A DNA stretch of 64,000 bases from Sophora flavescens. Lineage: Eukaryota; Streptophyta; Magnoliopsida; Fabales; Fabaceae. The translations under genes and the position numbers were made by a program. The number at the start of each line of letters is the position of its first letter. Within the stretch, counting starts at the first letter, position 1. Of the stretch, positions 45,701 through 60,700 are shown in pieces. The DNA is taken from assembly GCA_030762895.1 (NCBI GenBank), contig CM061062.1, positions 5,669,293 to 5,733,292 of the forward strand. The letters are read 5' to 3'. Below the pieces are notes generated by a model. That model saw only the letters and a list, made by a program, of their open reading frames with translations, ran no database searches and had not been told where the DNA came from.

Positions 45701-48700
45701 GATTCAAGCTCTAGATACCATAAAGAAGAAGAACAGAGAGAGAGGTAGAGAAAGAGAGAGAGAAAGATTGAAGATGAAAATTATGAACTGATTCTGTTAT
45801 TCAGTTTCTTGAATTAGAGGGAATACAACTGTGGCTATTTATAGCCTGTGCAGTATGCTAACTGCCATACATACAGTGACCTAACTGCTGCTAACTGCCA
45901 AGCTGTCCATAACTGAATCAGTGCTGACTCAGCACAATCAGTTATGGACTTTGGCTTACAATAGTCAACTATACTCTATTAGAGACCTATTTGAAAATTT
46001 CCAAATAGTTCATAGTTCATGGACCAATAGAGTAATAACCTATAAATATCAAAGTATATTGAGTGCTATTCACTCAAGCAATTCAAAAAAATTCCACCTT
46101 CCAAAATCTCTAAATCTTTCTCAAGTAAGACATTATGAGAAGAATAAATTAACAGCAACCTTTTATGCTGAAATTAAGAGGGCTTCCAATGTGAAGGACT
46201 GGATTTTGAGGATATATATGGGCACCCACTCTAATCTGAAAAGAAAAGATTATAGGAAAAGAAACACTGATTCAGATAGTGCAAGAGGCAGAGGAAGAGT
46301 AAGGAAAGATTAAATACAAGGCAGAATAACGAACATAAAGAGTATAAGTTGTACAAAGGGATGGTTCTTGAGGTAGCAATTAGAAATAAATAAATGTTAA
46401 TAATCAGGCGTATCTCAGGTATAATATAAGCTGCAGTGTTCAGCATGATTCAGCAGTAACAATATTTCCAGTTATCGACATTGTCACTCATAATTCATAA
46501 ATACTTTCAGAAGCCTGCTGATCAACTGATCTTTAAACACTTACGTTTATCGAAAATTGCATTTAACAATGATTTTTTATAATTGAAGCTGTATTAAAGA
46601 GAGAGAAAACAGATCATGAGGGTATCCTCCTAGTAGCAAAACTACATGGAGAAAAAACATATAAAAAAATTCGTCAATAAATCTCATTGACAATGATTTT
46701 AATTAACATATCATATGCATGACTATGATAACAGGCTACTGCATCTAGCGATGATTAAGGTGAATATAAGGCTTTGTTTTTCTGAACATAACAGAAACAA
46801 ACAGTAGAGAGGAAGTCAGAACTGCAGGGTTTGCTAGGTTCTGAAAGGTAAATGACCTTGAACAAAAATACAAGCCTGTTTAAGTGCATCACCAAAATAA
46901 TTAGTTCTGTGTCATTAAAAAGGTTCCAACAATATGGCATAGGGCATAAGAGATCAGGGTATGTAGAGCATTAATCTGCTTTTATAAAGTGTAGGTTTTT
47001 GACAAAAAGCAAATACTTACCAACATGTAGTCAGATTTCTGTGGAGCTTCACTAATTGATACACGCACAAGAGCCTTACCACGTCGAATTGCCTTCAACC
47101 ATGAATAGTCCAATCATGACAAAAAGCATTTAGTAGATAATAAAGTACCAGGCATCATAAATTTGTCTAGGCTCAACAAATATAGTTTGTTCTAACTGAT
47201 GCCATGCACTTACAGATAGGCTCCCTTCAAGTTGGATTACAAAGAAAATTAAAGTGAAATAAACCTGATCTTGATAACACTATGTAGGCTTCACTAAATT
47301 AGAGACACTTTCCAACAAAAAAAAATAAAAATAGGTAAAACAATAGTCACCAAAATCTAAGAAAGCGCAAGTTGCAGGATCATGTTCTGCTTGTTGCTCA
47401 AAATTCTGAAAAACATAGACAAGCATGAAAATGATTTTTCATGAGAACCGTAAACAAACCTTGACATGGACATCTCCTTTTCCATCAGCTGTTTTGTTTA
47501 TGCAGAGAACATCAGGGTAGTTAGTTTCAGCATAAAATGGCACTGCGTTGTATGCTTCATAGAAAGGATTTCCTGTTGAAACAAAGTAAGACACAATAGA
47601 AGATGAATACTTTTATTAAGAAAGTTCATACACGTGATTCGTCATCAAGAGTACACTGATACCTAGAGCATCATAAAAGCTTGTGGGAAGATCAAGTTCT
47701 GCACCAACAGCAAGGTCCATTACATTGAACAGAACCTCCTTACTGGCTATTCTTATTTGAGTCACCTGACCAAGATATAGAAAATTTATGAATGTGAATT
47801 ACAATTTCAAAACCAATGAAGGTATATCTAGTATCCAAATAACATGGTCAATAAAATAGACCGAAGGGAACCCAGAAGTGAAGCACCAAGGATATGAAAC
47901 AACAATTCACACCACAATAAGACCAGCTAGCATGTCAAAAATTTAATCTAAAATGGTGCAGACCTCTCCTATCTCAGTTACGAAAACAATGTATAAAGTA
48001 GATAATACATGTATAAACCATTTAATATCCTAAATATCCATTCCCTGAAGTTAAAAGCTGATGCCTGAAAGAGACAACCTGCTCTAGCAGAAATCAATTT
48101 GCCCCAACCAAGGCTTGGACTCTCATAGGAGTGCCAACAAGTAGCCCCGACTAAGAGTAAGTGAATGATTAAATTCCATACCTCAGCAACCTTGACACAA
48201 GAAGCAATCTCTGTTCTTCCGGTGGTATGATCTTTAGCTTGAATGCATGCAACATTATTACTTGCTGTTGTTTTAATTCTATCCCCATTAATGAATATGG
48301 CATCTATCTGCAGAGCATCATTTTTCTCCACACTTCTCAATAAAGAGTAGTTGATTGTTCCTTTGCGATTCTGACTGTTAAATTGAGTATAAGATTCTGA
48401 GGATGATGGCAGAAGGCTTGTAGTTGTATAATGGGGAGGAAGAATCCAGGTTATAGGGACTCCCAAAGCCAGGGGAAGATTGGGAACCACCGTTACAGAC
48501 AAAGATGAACTGTAAGATCTTGAAAGTGTCTTTGACCCAGAAGTTGAAAGTTCACATGAGAATGACACAGCAACATTGGTCTTGCCTGCAGATCTGGAAA
48601 TATATATTATTATATATATATATTTGGTATTCTACTACCTATTATTTTATTTTATTTTTCAACTACCTATTATTTTATTTTATTTTTCAAATCATTTATA

Positions 48701-51700
48701 ATGATTCATAAACTGACAACATGTTCTAAAATTAACACATGTTTAAGACATTAACTTAATACTTTAATACCTTTATATTAACTTAATACCTTCCATACAA
48801 GACATTAATAAACCCAATTTCGTTCTCATCCAAATAACCACTATCTTGACTCTCTTCTGAAGCAGCAAACTGGATCTCATATTTTTCACCATGCAAGCTC
48901 TCTGCCACCTTGAAATTCAATACCTAAAGAAACGAAGCAAAGTCAAAATTCTTTAGACTATCTTACACCTTTGAGCATGATTTTCTTGGGAGGGAATTGA
49001 CTGGCAGGAGATATATGGATAGCAATACAGACAGATTACTCCCCTGAATTGACAGTTTTACAGGGTAAGGGTTTGGAAGGTCATGCTCATATACAGTTAA
49101 TGTCTTACAGACTGGGAAAAGGTCTATAGTATCTTTTTAGCATGATTTCTAGTACGCCTAAGTTAAAGTTTCTTCTAAGTTTGTTAACTATAGTAGCTGT
49201 TTTTCTTAACGCTGAGAATGGAGTTATCCATTGGATGGAGTCTGTTGATAACTGTGGAAATAAGGGACACGATTGGTAGTGACTAGGTGTTATATGCAAG
49301 GCAGATGGTGAGACAGTAAATCATTACCAGTCCACTACCAGAAGCACTAATTTTGTATAGTTTGGAATTCATAATTATGGTGCAACAGTTGAGAACATTT
49401 TTTTAATTGCTGGAGATGCAATTCTAGTGCTTGAAAGGGTCAACATATATAGAGAATGCTTCCAGCATGTGTTATGTGGTCTATAAATAATTTTATAAAA
49501 ACACCAGCAAAGACAAGACTCGGGAGAGGTTTAAGGACTGTTTGTTAGTTGTATCTTTAGTGCACAGCACAACACTTTCATTCTGATTCTAGTGTCTTTC
49601 TGGGTATTTTTTTTCAGTTGTATACGAAATTTAGGCCATAATGGACTTGTGATTCCTAGGAGTTATAAACTTTTATATACATTGTGTACTAGACTTGAAC
49701 TCTGTTACTCCGTTGGTGATCCTCAATGCATTTATTATCTATAATGAACGGTAAAAACCTCAAATTGAAATGAAAAGATAGATTTCAGATAACAGCAAAC
49801 CTTTTCATCTTCAATAGTCCACTGGTAATTTTTACACAGCTCATAGAAAGAAAACACATTGCCCTAACAATATCAACAAGGTGGTCGAAATTAAGACATG
49901 AAATACATAAATGAATGGAAATTTTCTTTTTTCTTTTATTTTAACTGTCACCTCAGGAAATAACGGATAAATTGGCAATATGTGGCCAACACCAAGTTGT
50001 TCACTCTGCACATGCAATGTGACAGTAGACGGAACTCCCACCTTTAAAATGCTCCGTGCTTCACAAATCACAGTATTGCCATTCACAAGGATGCTGGCAA
50101 GAATTGTCTGACCACAGTAATGATGTCTTGGATTAGACTTATATCTTCCACAAACCAGATATGTTTAAATGAAAACTATATAATGAACTAACTGTTAAAG
50201 AAATAAATAAAACATCCGGTTTATTTAAAGCAAACTATTTGAATAATTAAAATCTGTGTTTTATCTTTTATTTTCTGTTAGGAGAAACAGGAAAAATATT
50301 AAAAGGAGGAGGAAAGAGTACGTGTGCAGAAGATATCTACACTTTCAAAATCAGAAAAATAGTATGGATGACAATTCTTGACCAGTGTTATCAATGGAGG
50401 ATTGCGGATTATGGCAGAAACATGGAGGGTATGATAAGTATTGCGGCCTATGGCAGCTGGCACAAAATCCTCCATGCCATAACGCAATGGCTTACACAAC
50501 TTCAGATCAACCGTCAATCCTATAAAAAGGTTTTGGGTATGCCATAAATGGGGTTGGATCAGAGAAGGGTCCCACCCAACATACATTGTTGGAAAGCCGT
50601 TTTAATTGTGGTCCGCCCCCTAACCGCCTTAATTGCAACAATTTTGGGCTGCCTTCATTGCAACCTCCAGCACCTTCATTATGCTAGTGTGTGACAGGGT
50701 ATGTTTAGTCCCACATTGCCTAGAGATATGGCCTAAGTAGTACTTACAAGGCTTGGGCAATTCTGACCTTACAAGCAAGTTTTGTGGGGTTGAGTTAGAC
50801 CCTAAGCCCAAAATTAAAGATGGTATCAAAGTCTATCCTGGATTTGTTGTTAGGTTGCCCGCATTGTCCACGCTTCAAGTGCATAGCCCTAGGTGTGAAG
50901 GGGTGTGCTAGAAATGTCGTCTTAATTGTGGTCCGCCCCTAACCACCTTAATTGCAACAACTATGGGCTGCCTCCATTGCAGCCTCCAGCACCTTCATTG
51001 TGTTGGGGGTGTGTTTAGTCCCACATTGCCTAGAGATATGGCCTAATAAAGCTTGGGCAGTTGTCATCTTACAAGGCAGGTTTTGTGCTTATAAGGCTTG
51101 GACAGACCTCATCTTACAAACTGATTTTGTAGGATTGAGTTAGGCCCCAAGCCCAAATTTCAAGAGACATGAAAAATAAACATGTTGAATCCCAATTGAA
51201 CCATGAAATCTGAAATCGGCCCTTTTATTTGAAGGGATATTGTCAGAGACCAAATCTCCTAAAAGCTTAGGCCAAAGAATGGTTTATAGATCTTTAACAC
51301 ACCCTCAGACAACAGCCTTGGGCTGGAGTGTGGACAATGCACAGGCCCACTTTTGTATGTGATTAAGTTTAATTTATTTTAATGATGAATGAATGTAGGC
51401 AGCAATAATCTAACTCGGGCTCTAATACCATCCCAAATAACTTCCCTAAGACTGAGGGGGGCATAACTTATTTTAAATCAGCAAATTGCCTGTCCTAATA
51501 ACATGGTCACTCAAATGCAACAACAAAACACTACTGTGCTCAAAGTACAGTATCTATCTTGTGTAGATATATAAAAGCAAAAGTTTTGCATTAGACAATC
51601 AGATAAACCATGCATAAACATGAATGTCAACATTTTATAACATTAAAATTTAAAAATAAAAATAGCTAAACGAAATAAGGAACAAAATAAGTCTGAGCAA

Positions 51701-54700
51701 TATTTCACATCTTACAGTGTTCCCAACAGAAATTGCTGATAGCCGTCCAGAATACTTATCTATGCTTGCAATTTTATCATTTTCCATTGAATACTCAACA
51801 TGACCACCGAGAGTTGGGCCTCCTTTCATGGTAAGCTAAGCAAATAAATAAAATAAAATGGGACATCATAAAACCAGGAAAAATTAAGCACAATTTGAAG
51901 AGAAGAATGTTAGTATAAGGTTTTTTTTTGAAGTTCACATTTTCAAGTCAAGTCCATACTTCTGAAGAAACAACACTTCTACCCTGGAACATACCACATA
52001 TGACGCACCGGGTAGTAGGAAAATATCCGGAGGGTGTATTCTTGGCGGCGCATAAACTTCCACCTTGATAGCTTGACTTTGTATTACATATCCAAAATGC
52101 TGTATGGCGCTGACCTAATTACAGTAAATAATGAGTAAGATTTTGAGTTTTCAATAGTCTATAAAGATATTTGATTTAGATGAAGGTCTAGATTATAGAG
52201 GTTGACAAATAGGCTTACATAAAGGGTTGTAATTCCAAGATGTCTCCCCTTTATTTTAAAACTTGGTGCATTAACATGGCCATCAACAAGAATTGAGACA
52301 TTGTCAGTATCCACCAGCTCAATTATACTATCCTCAACATTTACATGAAGATTCATGTAAACAAACTGCATCATAGTTACCAAATCATTAAACGATGGCT
52401 CCAAATAGAAAAACGTCACTGCAATATGTTGCTATAGGTGAGTGTGGGCAAGACAATATCCAAAAGGACCAAGAGGATTAATAAGATAAGATAATAATCT
52501 TATTGACCATATGCAAGGCAGTACAAGTTACATCCATTTCCCACAAGATCATATTAAAGCAGGCCATGCACAAAACAATGAAGTGCAGTTCCTAAAATGA
52601 AATAGGAAAAAAATTCGAACTTTTTTTTTTGACACAAAAAACAATTCAAACCTGAGAAGGGTGAAAACTGCTTCCATCATTAATACCAGCCAATAAGTCA
52701 ATAGTTTGAAAACTTCCTTCCTGTAAAGATCAGCATGGCATATCATGAAGGAGAAATTCTAGGAAGGACACAAATTCACATATAAAAATGACAAAAAACA
52801 ATAGCAAAAAGCAACATGCCAAGTGGGACCATTACAAAGGTGTTATTCAGCTTTCTTTTGATATTTTCTACCTGTCTTTTAGTGGGACCATTTTGTGTTG
52901 GGTACATGTCCATCCATGAAAATATCATGTTCAAGCCAGTTTAGACCGAAAAACGAGAACATTTTAGAAAAGACGTACCATTAGGCTAATGTCTTCTCCT
53001 GACATTATCTTAATCCACTCTATATCTGCAACTTGGACCTGCAATATTTAACCATTATAAGCATCAAACATTAAATAACATCACCTGAACATCCTCATAC
53101 ACCAAGACCAAGTTGTATTGCAGTACATAAAACTTGGACACGCATATTTTAAATCCTTATTGACACTGGCAGGTGATAGCTTTTGAACTCTACTACAAGT
53201 CAATAAATTTTCCTTCCAAGATGGTAAGCTTTAGTAACAAAATTGAGATCAAAATTAGATATGACTGGGCTTGAAAACCCAATGTTACTCCTACTGTTTA
53301 GCCGTTCCCTCACTGAATTAGAATATCAGGGTGAAGACTCGTGTCTCTCAACACTTTCACCTTCTGTTCAGCAGCCACGAGCTTTCGCTCTCTCTCACTC
53401 AGTCCCTCTCCGTCCCAGCGAGTTTCCGGCCTGTTCCTCTGTTGCGATCCGGCGATTTTCCAGCGTTCAACTCTCTGTTGCTCACTTCGGCTGCAATACC
53501 AAAACTTGTGCTCTACCTCCACTTTATTAATTATGAATATGCCTTTATTTTGTGTTTTTTTATTTTTTTATTTTTTGAACATTTATGTGTATAGTATAAA
53601 TTAATTATATTGTTTTCCCTCATCTACGATGTAGCGGTCGTCCCGCTACACTATCCCACTATAGTGTTCTTGAGATCGGCCACTACGTGCAGCTATCTGG
53701 GATTGACTACTTTGTTCAAATACTAAAATAGTAATAAGGAGATGAGGAAACAGATATTTCTAAGTCAAATGTGTTACATTAAAACCAATTAAGAGATTTG
53801 GTATTGATATTTATGTTTGAATGACAAGACACGAAAGTTTGTGGCTTACCAAACAAAATAAGAGTCATAAGCATACAAGAAAGAAGAGTCACTGGTCACT
53901 AATCATTCTAAGAGATTATAACATAATATATATTTGGAAAATCCTCTAAGACATCAAAACCAAGCATTTTCCATAAATTTCTAACATTTCAAAATTGAGA
54001 GAAAGAGGGAACTTACCAGTGCAGATGCTCTTAGTGGAGGAGTTAGTCCAACGTCATATAAAGTCAGATTAGCTATCCCTAATCCTTTAGGGGACAGAAT
54101 CAGTTGTAGGCATTGTAATCCGGAGGGTGGTTGGATAAGCTCTACAACTTGAGAATCATTTGTAACAGCTTCCAAGAAACAGCTCCCACCAGTAATTGAC
54201 AAATTTACCTGGAGGCAGATATACAAGATAACTAAAAGCCGTTAAGTGCAAACTAAATTGCATTAACAGTGTAATTTGATGATCAGAAAGTATTGTGTAA
54301 GACGTAATAGAATCGCAAAGAAGGGCAATAAAAGCAGGTTACATCACCAAGTGTGATGGAGCCCAGCCCTGGCAGGGAGGGGAGGGGGAAACCCCCTACA
54401 AAAAATATAACCCTTAAGATCTCATAATCAATTGCCTTCGGGAAGACTAATAAGGATTCTGGCTCAATAAATTCTAGTGCTTTAGCATATTTTGGTCATA
54501 GTTACCAGAAATGCGGTATAGGACATTTGTCACTTTCGTGATTATATTACAAGACTTTCTTTACAACGAATCTGGCACATGGCACGTGATACAAAGTAGA
54601 TTCGAGTATGGGATTAATACTTTATAGGATTATTGGGTGAATCTGGTAACTATGGTTTTTGTAATTCAAAAAAACATGAAATATTAGGAAACAGTTGGCA

Positions 54701-57700
54701 ATAGATTTAAATTCTAACATTTTATCATTAAAAATTAATTATATTGAGTTCTAAGAGTCGTCCCATGCTCTTGTGATTCCAGAGAGCAAGCTATACACAA
54801 CAGTATTATATATTGGTGCATGAGACGTAGTTATATTAATTGCACTGCCCCTTCATTTTTGAAGTGTTAACAGACTAATCATTTTTTTTAACGTGGAAAT
54901 TTCGCTTAAGATGAACAGTAAAAGTAGCAGAGGTAATTGAGTAATATATATCCCTGAAGGTAAAATAGTTCTATAAAAAAATGTAATATATATCTTTTTT
55001 TTTACAGGACTACTAATATATGGTGCGGAGGTCTATCCAAAACTCCGAAAATTCTGTTTTCATTAAATTTCGGATACCCCAAAGTTAAATTGCAGCCACC
55101 CAGACATAATCTGGCAAAATATTTGCTCTAGCGGGATTGTGCACCTTGAAGCCTTGAGCAGAACTCAGTGAATAAATACTAACAAAATACTGTCACGATC
55201 TTGGTGAATACATGAAAACCCACCCATCTGAGGTGTGGTCATGAAGCAGAGAAAATCTCGACAAATAATGGTGTTACCTTTGCATTAGGATTGAAATATA
55301 TCAAGTTGAATTCTGGATCAACTCTTACGGAAGAAACTAGCTGCATTGTTGCAAAAATGTAAAGATGAGATTACAAGACAGAATAACAACAATAAGAACA
55401 TATAAGTGCTACAAAATCCCATCACAAGAAACCGACTTGCAGGGAAAAGATGCAAAACTTGACCATTTATAAACTGATCATTTAAATCAATTAAAGTAAA
55501 GGAATCAGCAGCTTTGTATTGATGAAAAATTAATTCCAACAGATAGTACCTGTAAACGAATTGCATCTGTCAGCACATATTCAGTTGCAGGAAACCGATC
55601 AAAAGTATCTTCTCCCAGGCTATCAGGAAAGCCAGTAACAGTAGCACGGACAATGCACTAAGAGGCACAGCATTTAAGGTCACTTTAGTTTTCCATACAT
55701 TAGAACAAGGCAAGTAAACTAATGTGATCATTTTCTTTTTTCTTTTTTTTTTATCATTTTATGATAGAATAATGTCACCATTTTCTGAAAGGTAATCAAA
55801 GTACTACACTATTTATGCAAAAACTATCTATAAGCATGACTATGAGAATTAACGGACAACAGTCTTGTATAAATTAAAATTACAACATGTCAAATAGCAG
55901 CAACAACCTTACTATTATAGCATATTATCGGCAGATTTTTACATTCATGTCATTACGATCACAATGTGGATGACACCAACTTTATGTGTTATGAATCTTA
56001 AACCATCCATAAAGTAGGCGATCTGGGAAGATTGACCTCAACCAAAATGATTTTACAAGTATAGATTATCAGATTAACATATTTTAGTCAAGACTTATCA
56101 CAAACTGGTAAGGTACATGTTGGAAAGCCGCCTTAATTGCGGTCCGCCCCTAGCCGCCTTAATTGCGACAACTTTGAGCTGCCTTCATTGCAGCCTTCAG
56201 CACCTTCATTGTGCTGGTTATGAGGGTGTGTTTAGTCCTACATCACCTAGAGATATGGCCTAAGTAGTACTTATAAAGCTTGGGCAATCCTCACCTTACA
56301 AACCGGTTTTGTGAGGTTGAATTAGGCCTAAAGCCCAAACTCAAGATGTTATCAGAGACTATCCTAGATCCGTTGCTGGGCCGCCCGCTTTGTCCACCCT
56401 CCAGGTGCATAGACCTGAGCGTGAGGGGGGGGGGGGGGGGGTGTTGGAAAGCCGCCTTAATTGCGGCAACTTTGAGCTTCCTTCATTGCAGCCTCCAGCA
56501 CCTTTATTGTGCTGGTTATGAGGGTGTGTTTAGTCCCACATCACCTAGGAGATATGGCCTAAGTAGTGCTTATAAAGCTTGGGCAATCCTCACCTTACAA
56601 GCCGGTTTTGTGAGGTTGAGTTAGGCCTAAAGCCCAAACTCAAGAGTACATATAATAAAAAGTCACTTGCCTATTCCTTAGGGTCTTAGGTGAGAGCAAA
56701 GAATGACATTGTAGTTCCTATAATATATAATATATTCTCTCACACAAATAGCTAATTCAGTTTTAAGAGTGCCTATCACTGTTTTATGCTGAGTTCTAAT
56801 TATAGAATAAAGATGGCCGATCAAACTCTAAATCACTTTATTAACATGGCTTTAACCCAACACCAAAGAACTACACAAATAAAAGTCTAGTTATTAGGAA
56901 GGGGCCAAAAGTTGGCAAGCATCACAATGAGATACAAATATACAAAAGATTATTTACTTATGAGTTTGAGTATGGAACTTATTAGACAAAATTAACAATC
57001 CTTTAAAAAGACTAATAGGATCATTAAATCATAAAAACTACTATTTACTTCAATGATGTAGGATTAGTAATAGGTGATTTATTAAATTTAGACTAGATTA
57101 GCAACAAACTCATAGGCCTCACACCACTCATCCCAGATGTACTTCTTGATTGTTCAATCGTACTAATTTTTCTGTAATATTATATTAAGGATAGGATAGG
57201 AAGCATGTAAACTCGAGTTTAGATTAGAAAATCCAAACAATCTCACAAGTAATATTGTCTTACTATAAATACATATTTTCCAAATTAATAAACTCGTGAA
57301 CTTGTGTAACAGCTAGCGAGTGAATTTGTAAGCTGTAAAATAATAACTACTCTTATGTTCACTAATTCTAAAAGCTCATATTAAAAAATATTAAAACTCC
57401 AAAATAATAATAATAACAATAAAGCTTATAGAAAACAAAAAAGCAGAAGAAAACATATTATATAGAAGAAATCCATGTCAAAAGCAATCTAGACAAAGTT
57501 ACATGAGAAAACTGTTTAAGTCGATTAAAAATAAATAATAACTAATCTGATAGCAAAAGTACTACTGAAAGACAGTCTAAAAGAAATGGAAATCAAATAC
57601 AAAATCATGATTTATAGATCACAAGTTATAAATTAAACCAATAATATACAGTATAACATTATTAGTACTAACTACTAAGAACAAGTAAGGCAAATAATGT

Positions 57701-60700
57701 TCAAAAGCAAGTCTAAATATTAGAGTATATTAGGGATGTGCTAGAATATGTTAGAGTGCACTGTAACTACATTGCACTTTATCTTGTATAAATAGAACAC
57801 TCCTTGTATTGATTCAGTTGAGAAAAATATTCAGTTAAAGATTTAGTTACAATTCTCTCTCTCTCTTAAAGATTTAGTTACAATTCAATGTCTTCTATCA
57901 ACTGTAATATGGTATCCAGAGCTTAAGGTTCGATCATGGCCGAAGCTCCTCCGCCGCCGCCGGCGGCTCTGGCAGTCCCACCGCCCAATCTCTCTGTCAT
58001 CGTCGCATCAAAGTTGAATGATAAGAATTTTCTTGTTTGGAAACAACATGTTGAAGCAGTTATCAAGTCCAATCGCCTCGAACGCTTCGTTTTCTGTCCT
58101 CAAGTTCCTAGTCGCTATCGCACAGATGAAGATCACGCGCTCGACACTGTGAGCCCAAAGTATCTCGCTTGGGAGCAACAAGATCAACACCTCTTTTCTT
58201 GGTTGCTTACGACGCTATCGGACTCGGTTCTTCCTCGAGTGGTTGGTTGCATTCATTCTTTCCAGATTTGGGATGAAGTGCATACGCACTTCAATTCGGA
58301 AACCACTGCTCGCAGTCATCAGCTCCGATCTGAACTCCGGCACACGGTGAAGGGAGGAAGAACAATTTCCGAATATCTTCTTCGTATCAAGGCGATCGTC
58401 GACTCTCTCATCTCGATTGGTTCTCCGATCACGCATCAGGAGCATTTGGATGTGATTCTGGAAGGGTTACCTAACGAGTACCGATCGATTGTCACTACCA
58501 TAGAGAGTTGCCTCGACTCCTACTCGCTGAGTGAGATCGAGCCTCTTCTCACCACTCAAGAGTGTCGTCTTGAGCGTGCAAGGCAAAAGACAATGACCGA
58601 TTCTCTTTCTGTAAATGTTGCGCAAGGACAGACTTCAACTTCAGCGCAGACGCCGCCACCGCCACCAGAGTCTCAAGTGAATCTTTCTGCTTCGAACGCT
58701 GCTAATCCGGTTGCTTATCAAGATCCTTCATCGAATAACCCTAATTTTGGTTCCAATTTTGGTTTTCGTGGAGGACGGACGATACGGCCGTGGTCGTGGT
58801 GGCCGAAATGGTCTTTTCTGTCATCTTTGCTTCAAGCATGGGCATGATGTGTTCAATTGCTATCATAGGTTTGATCCTTCGTTTCAGCCAAATCCAAACA
58901 ACTTTGCTGGCAATGGCTATGGTGGTAATTACAATGGAAATAACAACAGCAACTATGGCGGCTATTATCAGGGCAATTTTGGTTACAATAATGGCTTCAA
59001 TAATGGATATGGTGGTGGTAATTTTGGTGCTCCTTCATATGGTTATAATACACCAAGATTTCCTTATGCTTCTCCTATGAACTTTCAGCCTAACTACTCT
59101 CAGACACCTTCTCTGCCTTGGGCTCCCAATGGTCCTGTCCCACCTTCTCCAGGGTCACAAAATTCCACCACAGGTCCACCTTCACACCAAGGAGCCATGG
59201 CTATGGTAGCTGCATCCTCAGGCTTTGATGCAAGAACCTGGTACCCGGATTCTGGTGCTACTCATCATCTTACTGCAGATTTAAACAATTTGGGACAGAG
59301 GACTGATGTGTGTGGTGATAACCAAATTTTCATGGGTAATGGCCAAGGTTTGCCTATCCTCTCCATTGGTTCAACATCCTTTCCCTCTCCCTTTAATCCT
59401 AATGTTACTCTTTCCTTAAAGAACTTACTGCATGTTCCTGCTGTCACTAAAAACTTGGTCAATGTAAGCAAATTTGCTAGGGATAATTCTGTTTATTTTG
59501 AGTTTCATCCTAACTCTTGTTATGTGAAATCTCAGGTTGATCATCAGGTTCTCTTGGAAGGGACAGTAGGATCTGATGGCCTCTATGTCTTCAACAGTTT
59601 TCCTGTATCTGAGTCTCCTTCCAAGTTGGCTCTTGCTGTCTCAAGTAGTAAACAATCAAGTTTACTTCCATGTAATTCTGATTATGTAATTCCTAGTGGT
59701 CAGTATACTTCTAATGTAATTCCCACTCATTCCTCTGTAAATTCAGTTGTAATAAACAATGTAACAGCTGTGCCTTCCACTTATCATTTGTGGCACTGCC
59801 GACTAGGACATCCTAGTGAAGCTATTGTTCTTGATATACTCAAACAATGTAATGTTTTGAATATAAATAAATCTCCTCTTGATTTCTGTTCAGCGTGTTG
59901 TGTTGGAAAATCTCACAGATTACCCTCTCATTTGTCTACTACTGTTTATAGTAAACCATTTGAACTTTTTTTTTATGGACTTGTGGGGTCCAGCCCCTAC
60001 ATTATCCTTCTCTAGTTTCTCTTATTACATGGCTATAGTTGATGCATGTACTAGGTTCACTTGGTTATACCTACTTAAAAACAAGTCAGAAGCTTTAACC
60101 TTGTTCAAACAATTTAAGCAAATGATTTCTGTGCAATTCCAAGCCACTATTAAGGCTGTTCAAACTGATTGGGGTGCTGAGTTTCGCCCTTTCAGTAAAT
60201 TCTTGGCTGAGTTAGGTGTTGTTCATAGGGTGATCTGTCCTCACACTCACCATCAAAATGGTAGTGTTGAGAGGAAGCATAGGCAAATAGTTGACACAGG
60301 CCTATCTTTGCTTGCTCAAGCCTCGTTGCCTATCAAATTCTGGGATCATGCCTTTATTACTGCTGTCTACCTGATTAATAGGCTTCCCACCTCCACGTTA
60401 CATAACAAAGTACCCTTTACTGCTCTCTATAACAAGGCACCAGATTACAAATTTCTTAAAGTGTTTGGTTGTGCTTGCATTCCCAGCTTGAGGTCCTATA
60501 ATGCAAATAAATTGCAGTTTAGGTCAACTGAGTGCACTTTCCTAGGATATTCAACTTCACATAAAGGGTATAAGTGCTTGTCCTCTGATGGAAGGATCTA
60601 TATATCTAAGGATGTGCTTTTCAATGAATATAGGTTCCCTTACAATCATAGTCATGATTCTTCCTCATCTAACATTAATTTTCCAACCACTTCACCGTCT

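Larger units (their letters stand above)
40913..45981 (-). mobile_element. Copia-D, LTR retrotransposon in a GP210 intron, same orientation as the gene
   Basis: Two 261-bp LTRs, a primer-binding site, gag-pol remnants and a polypurine tract read on the minus strand. The LTR ends are TAATAGAG...CTTCTTTA, that is TA...TA and not TG...CA. The flanks (AAGTT at 40908-40912, GAGAC at 45982-45986) are not duplicated, although the host TIR continues across. Protein features place it in the same lineage as Copia-E. Confidence 0.9.
39962..45989. mobile_element. TIR element in GP210 intron, carrying hAT and Copia-D insertions
   Basis: Left end TAGGTCTCTCAACTTTAAAAG, then 'gtttgtaattggatccctaaa'. The right arm before Copia-D (40800-40912) is the inverted copy ('tttagggacccaatcacaaac' then 'ttttgaagtt') and continues after Copia-D as GAGACCTA (45982-45989). 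The element is therefore about 320 bp without its two insertions. No target-site duplication was found at its outer ends. It resembles in style the 'ggtccctcaa' TIR repeats at 6080 and 20838. Confidence 0.65.
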
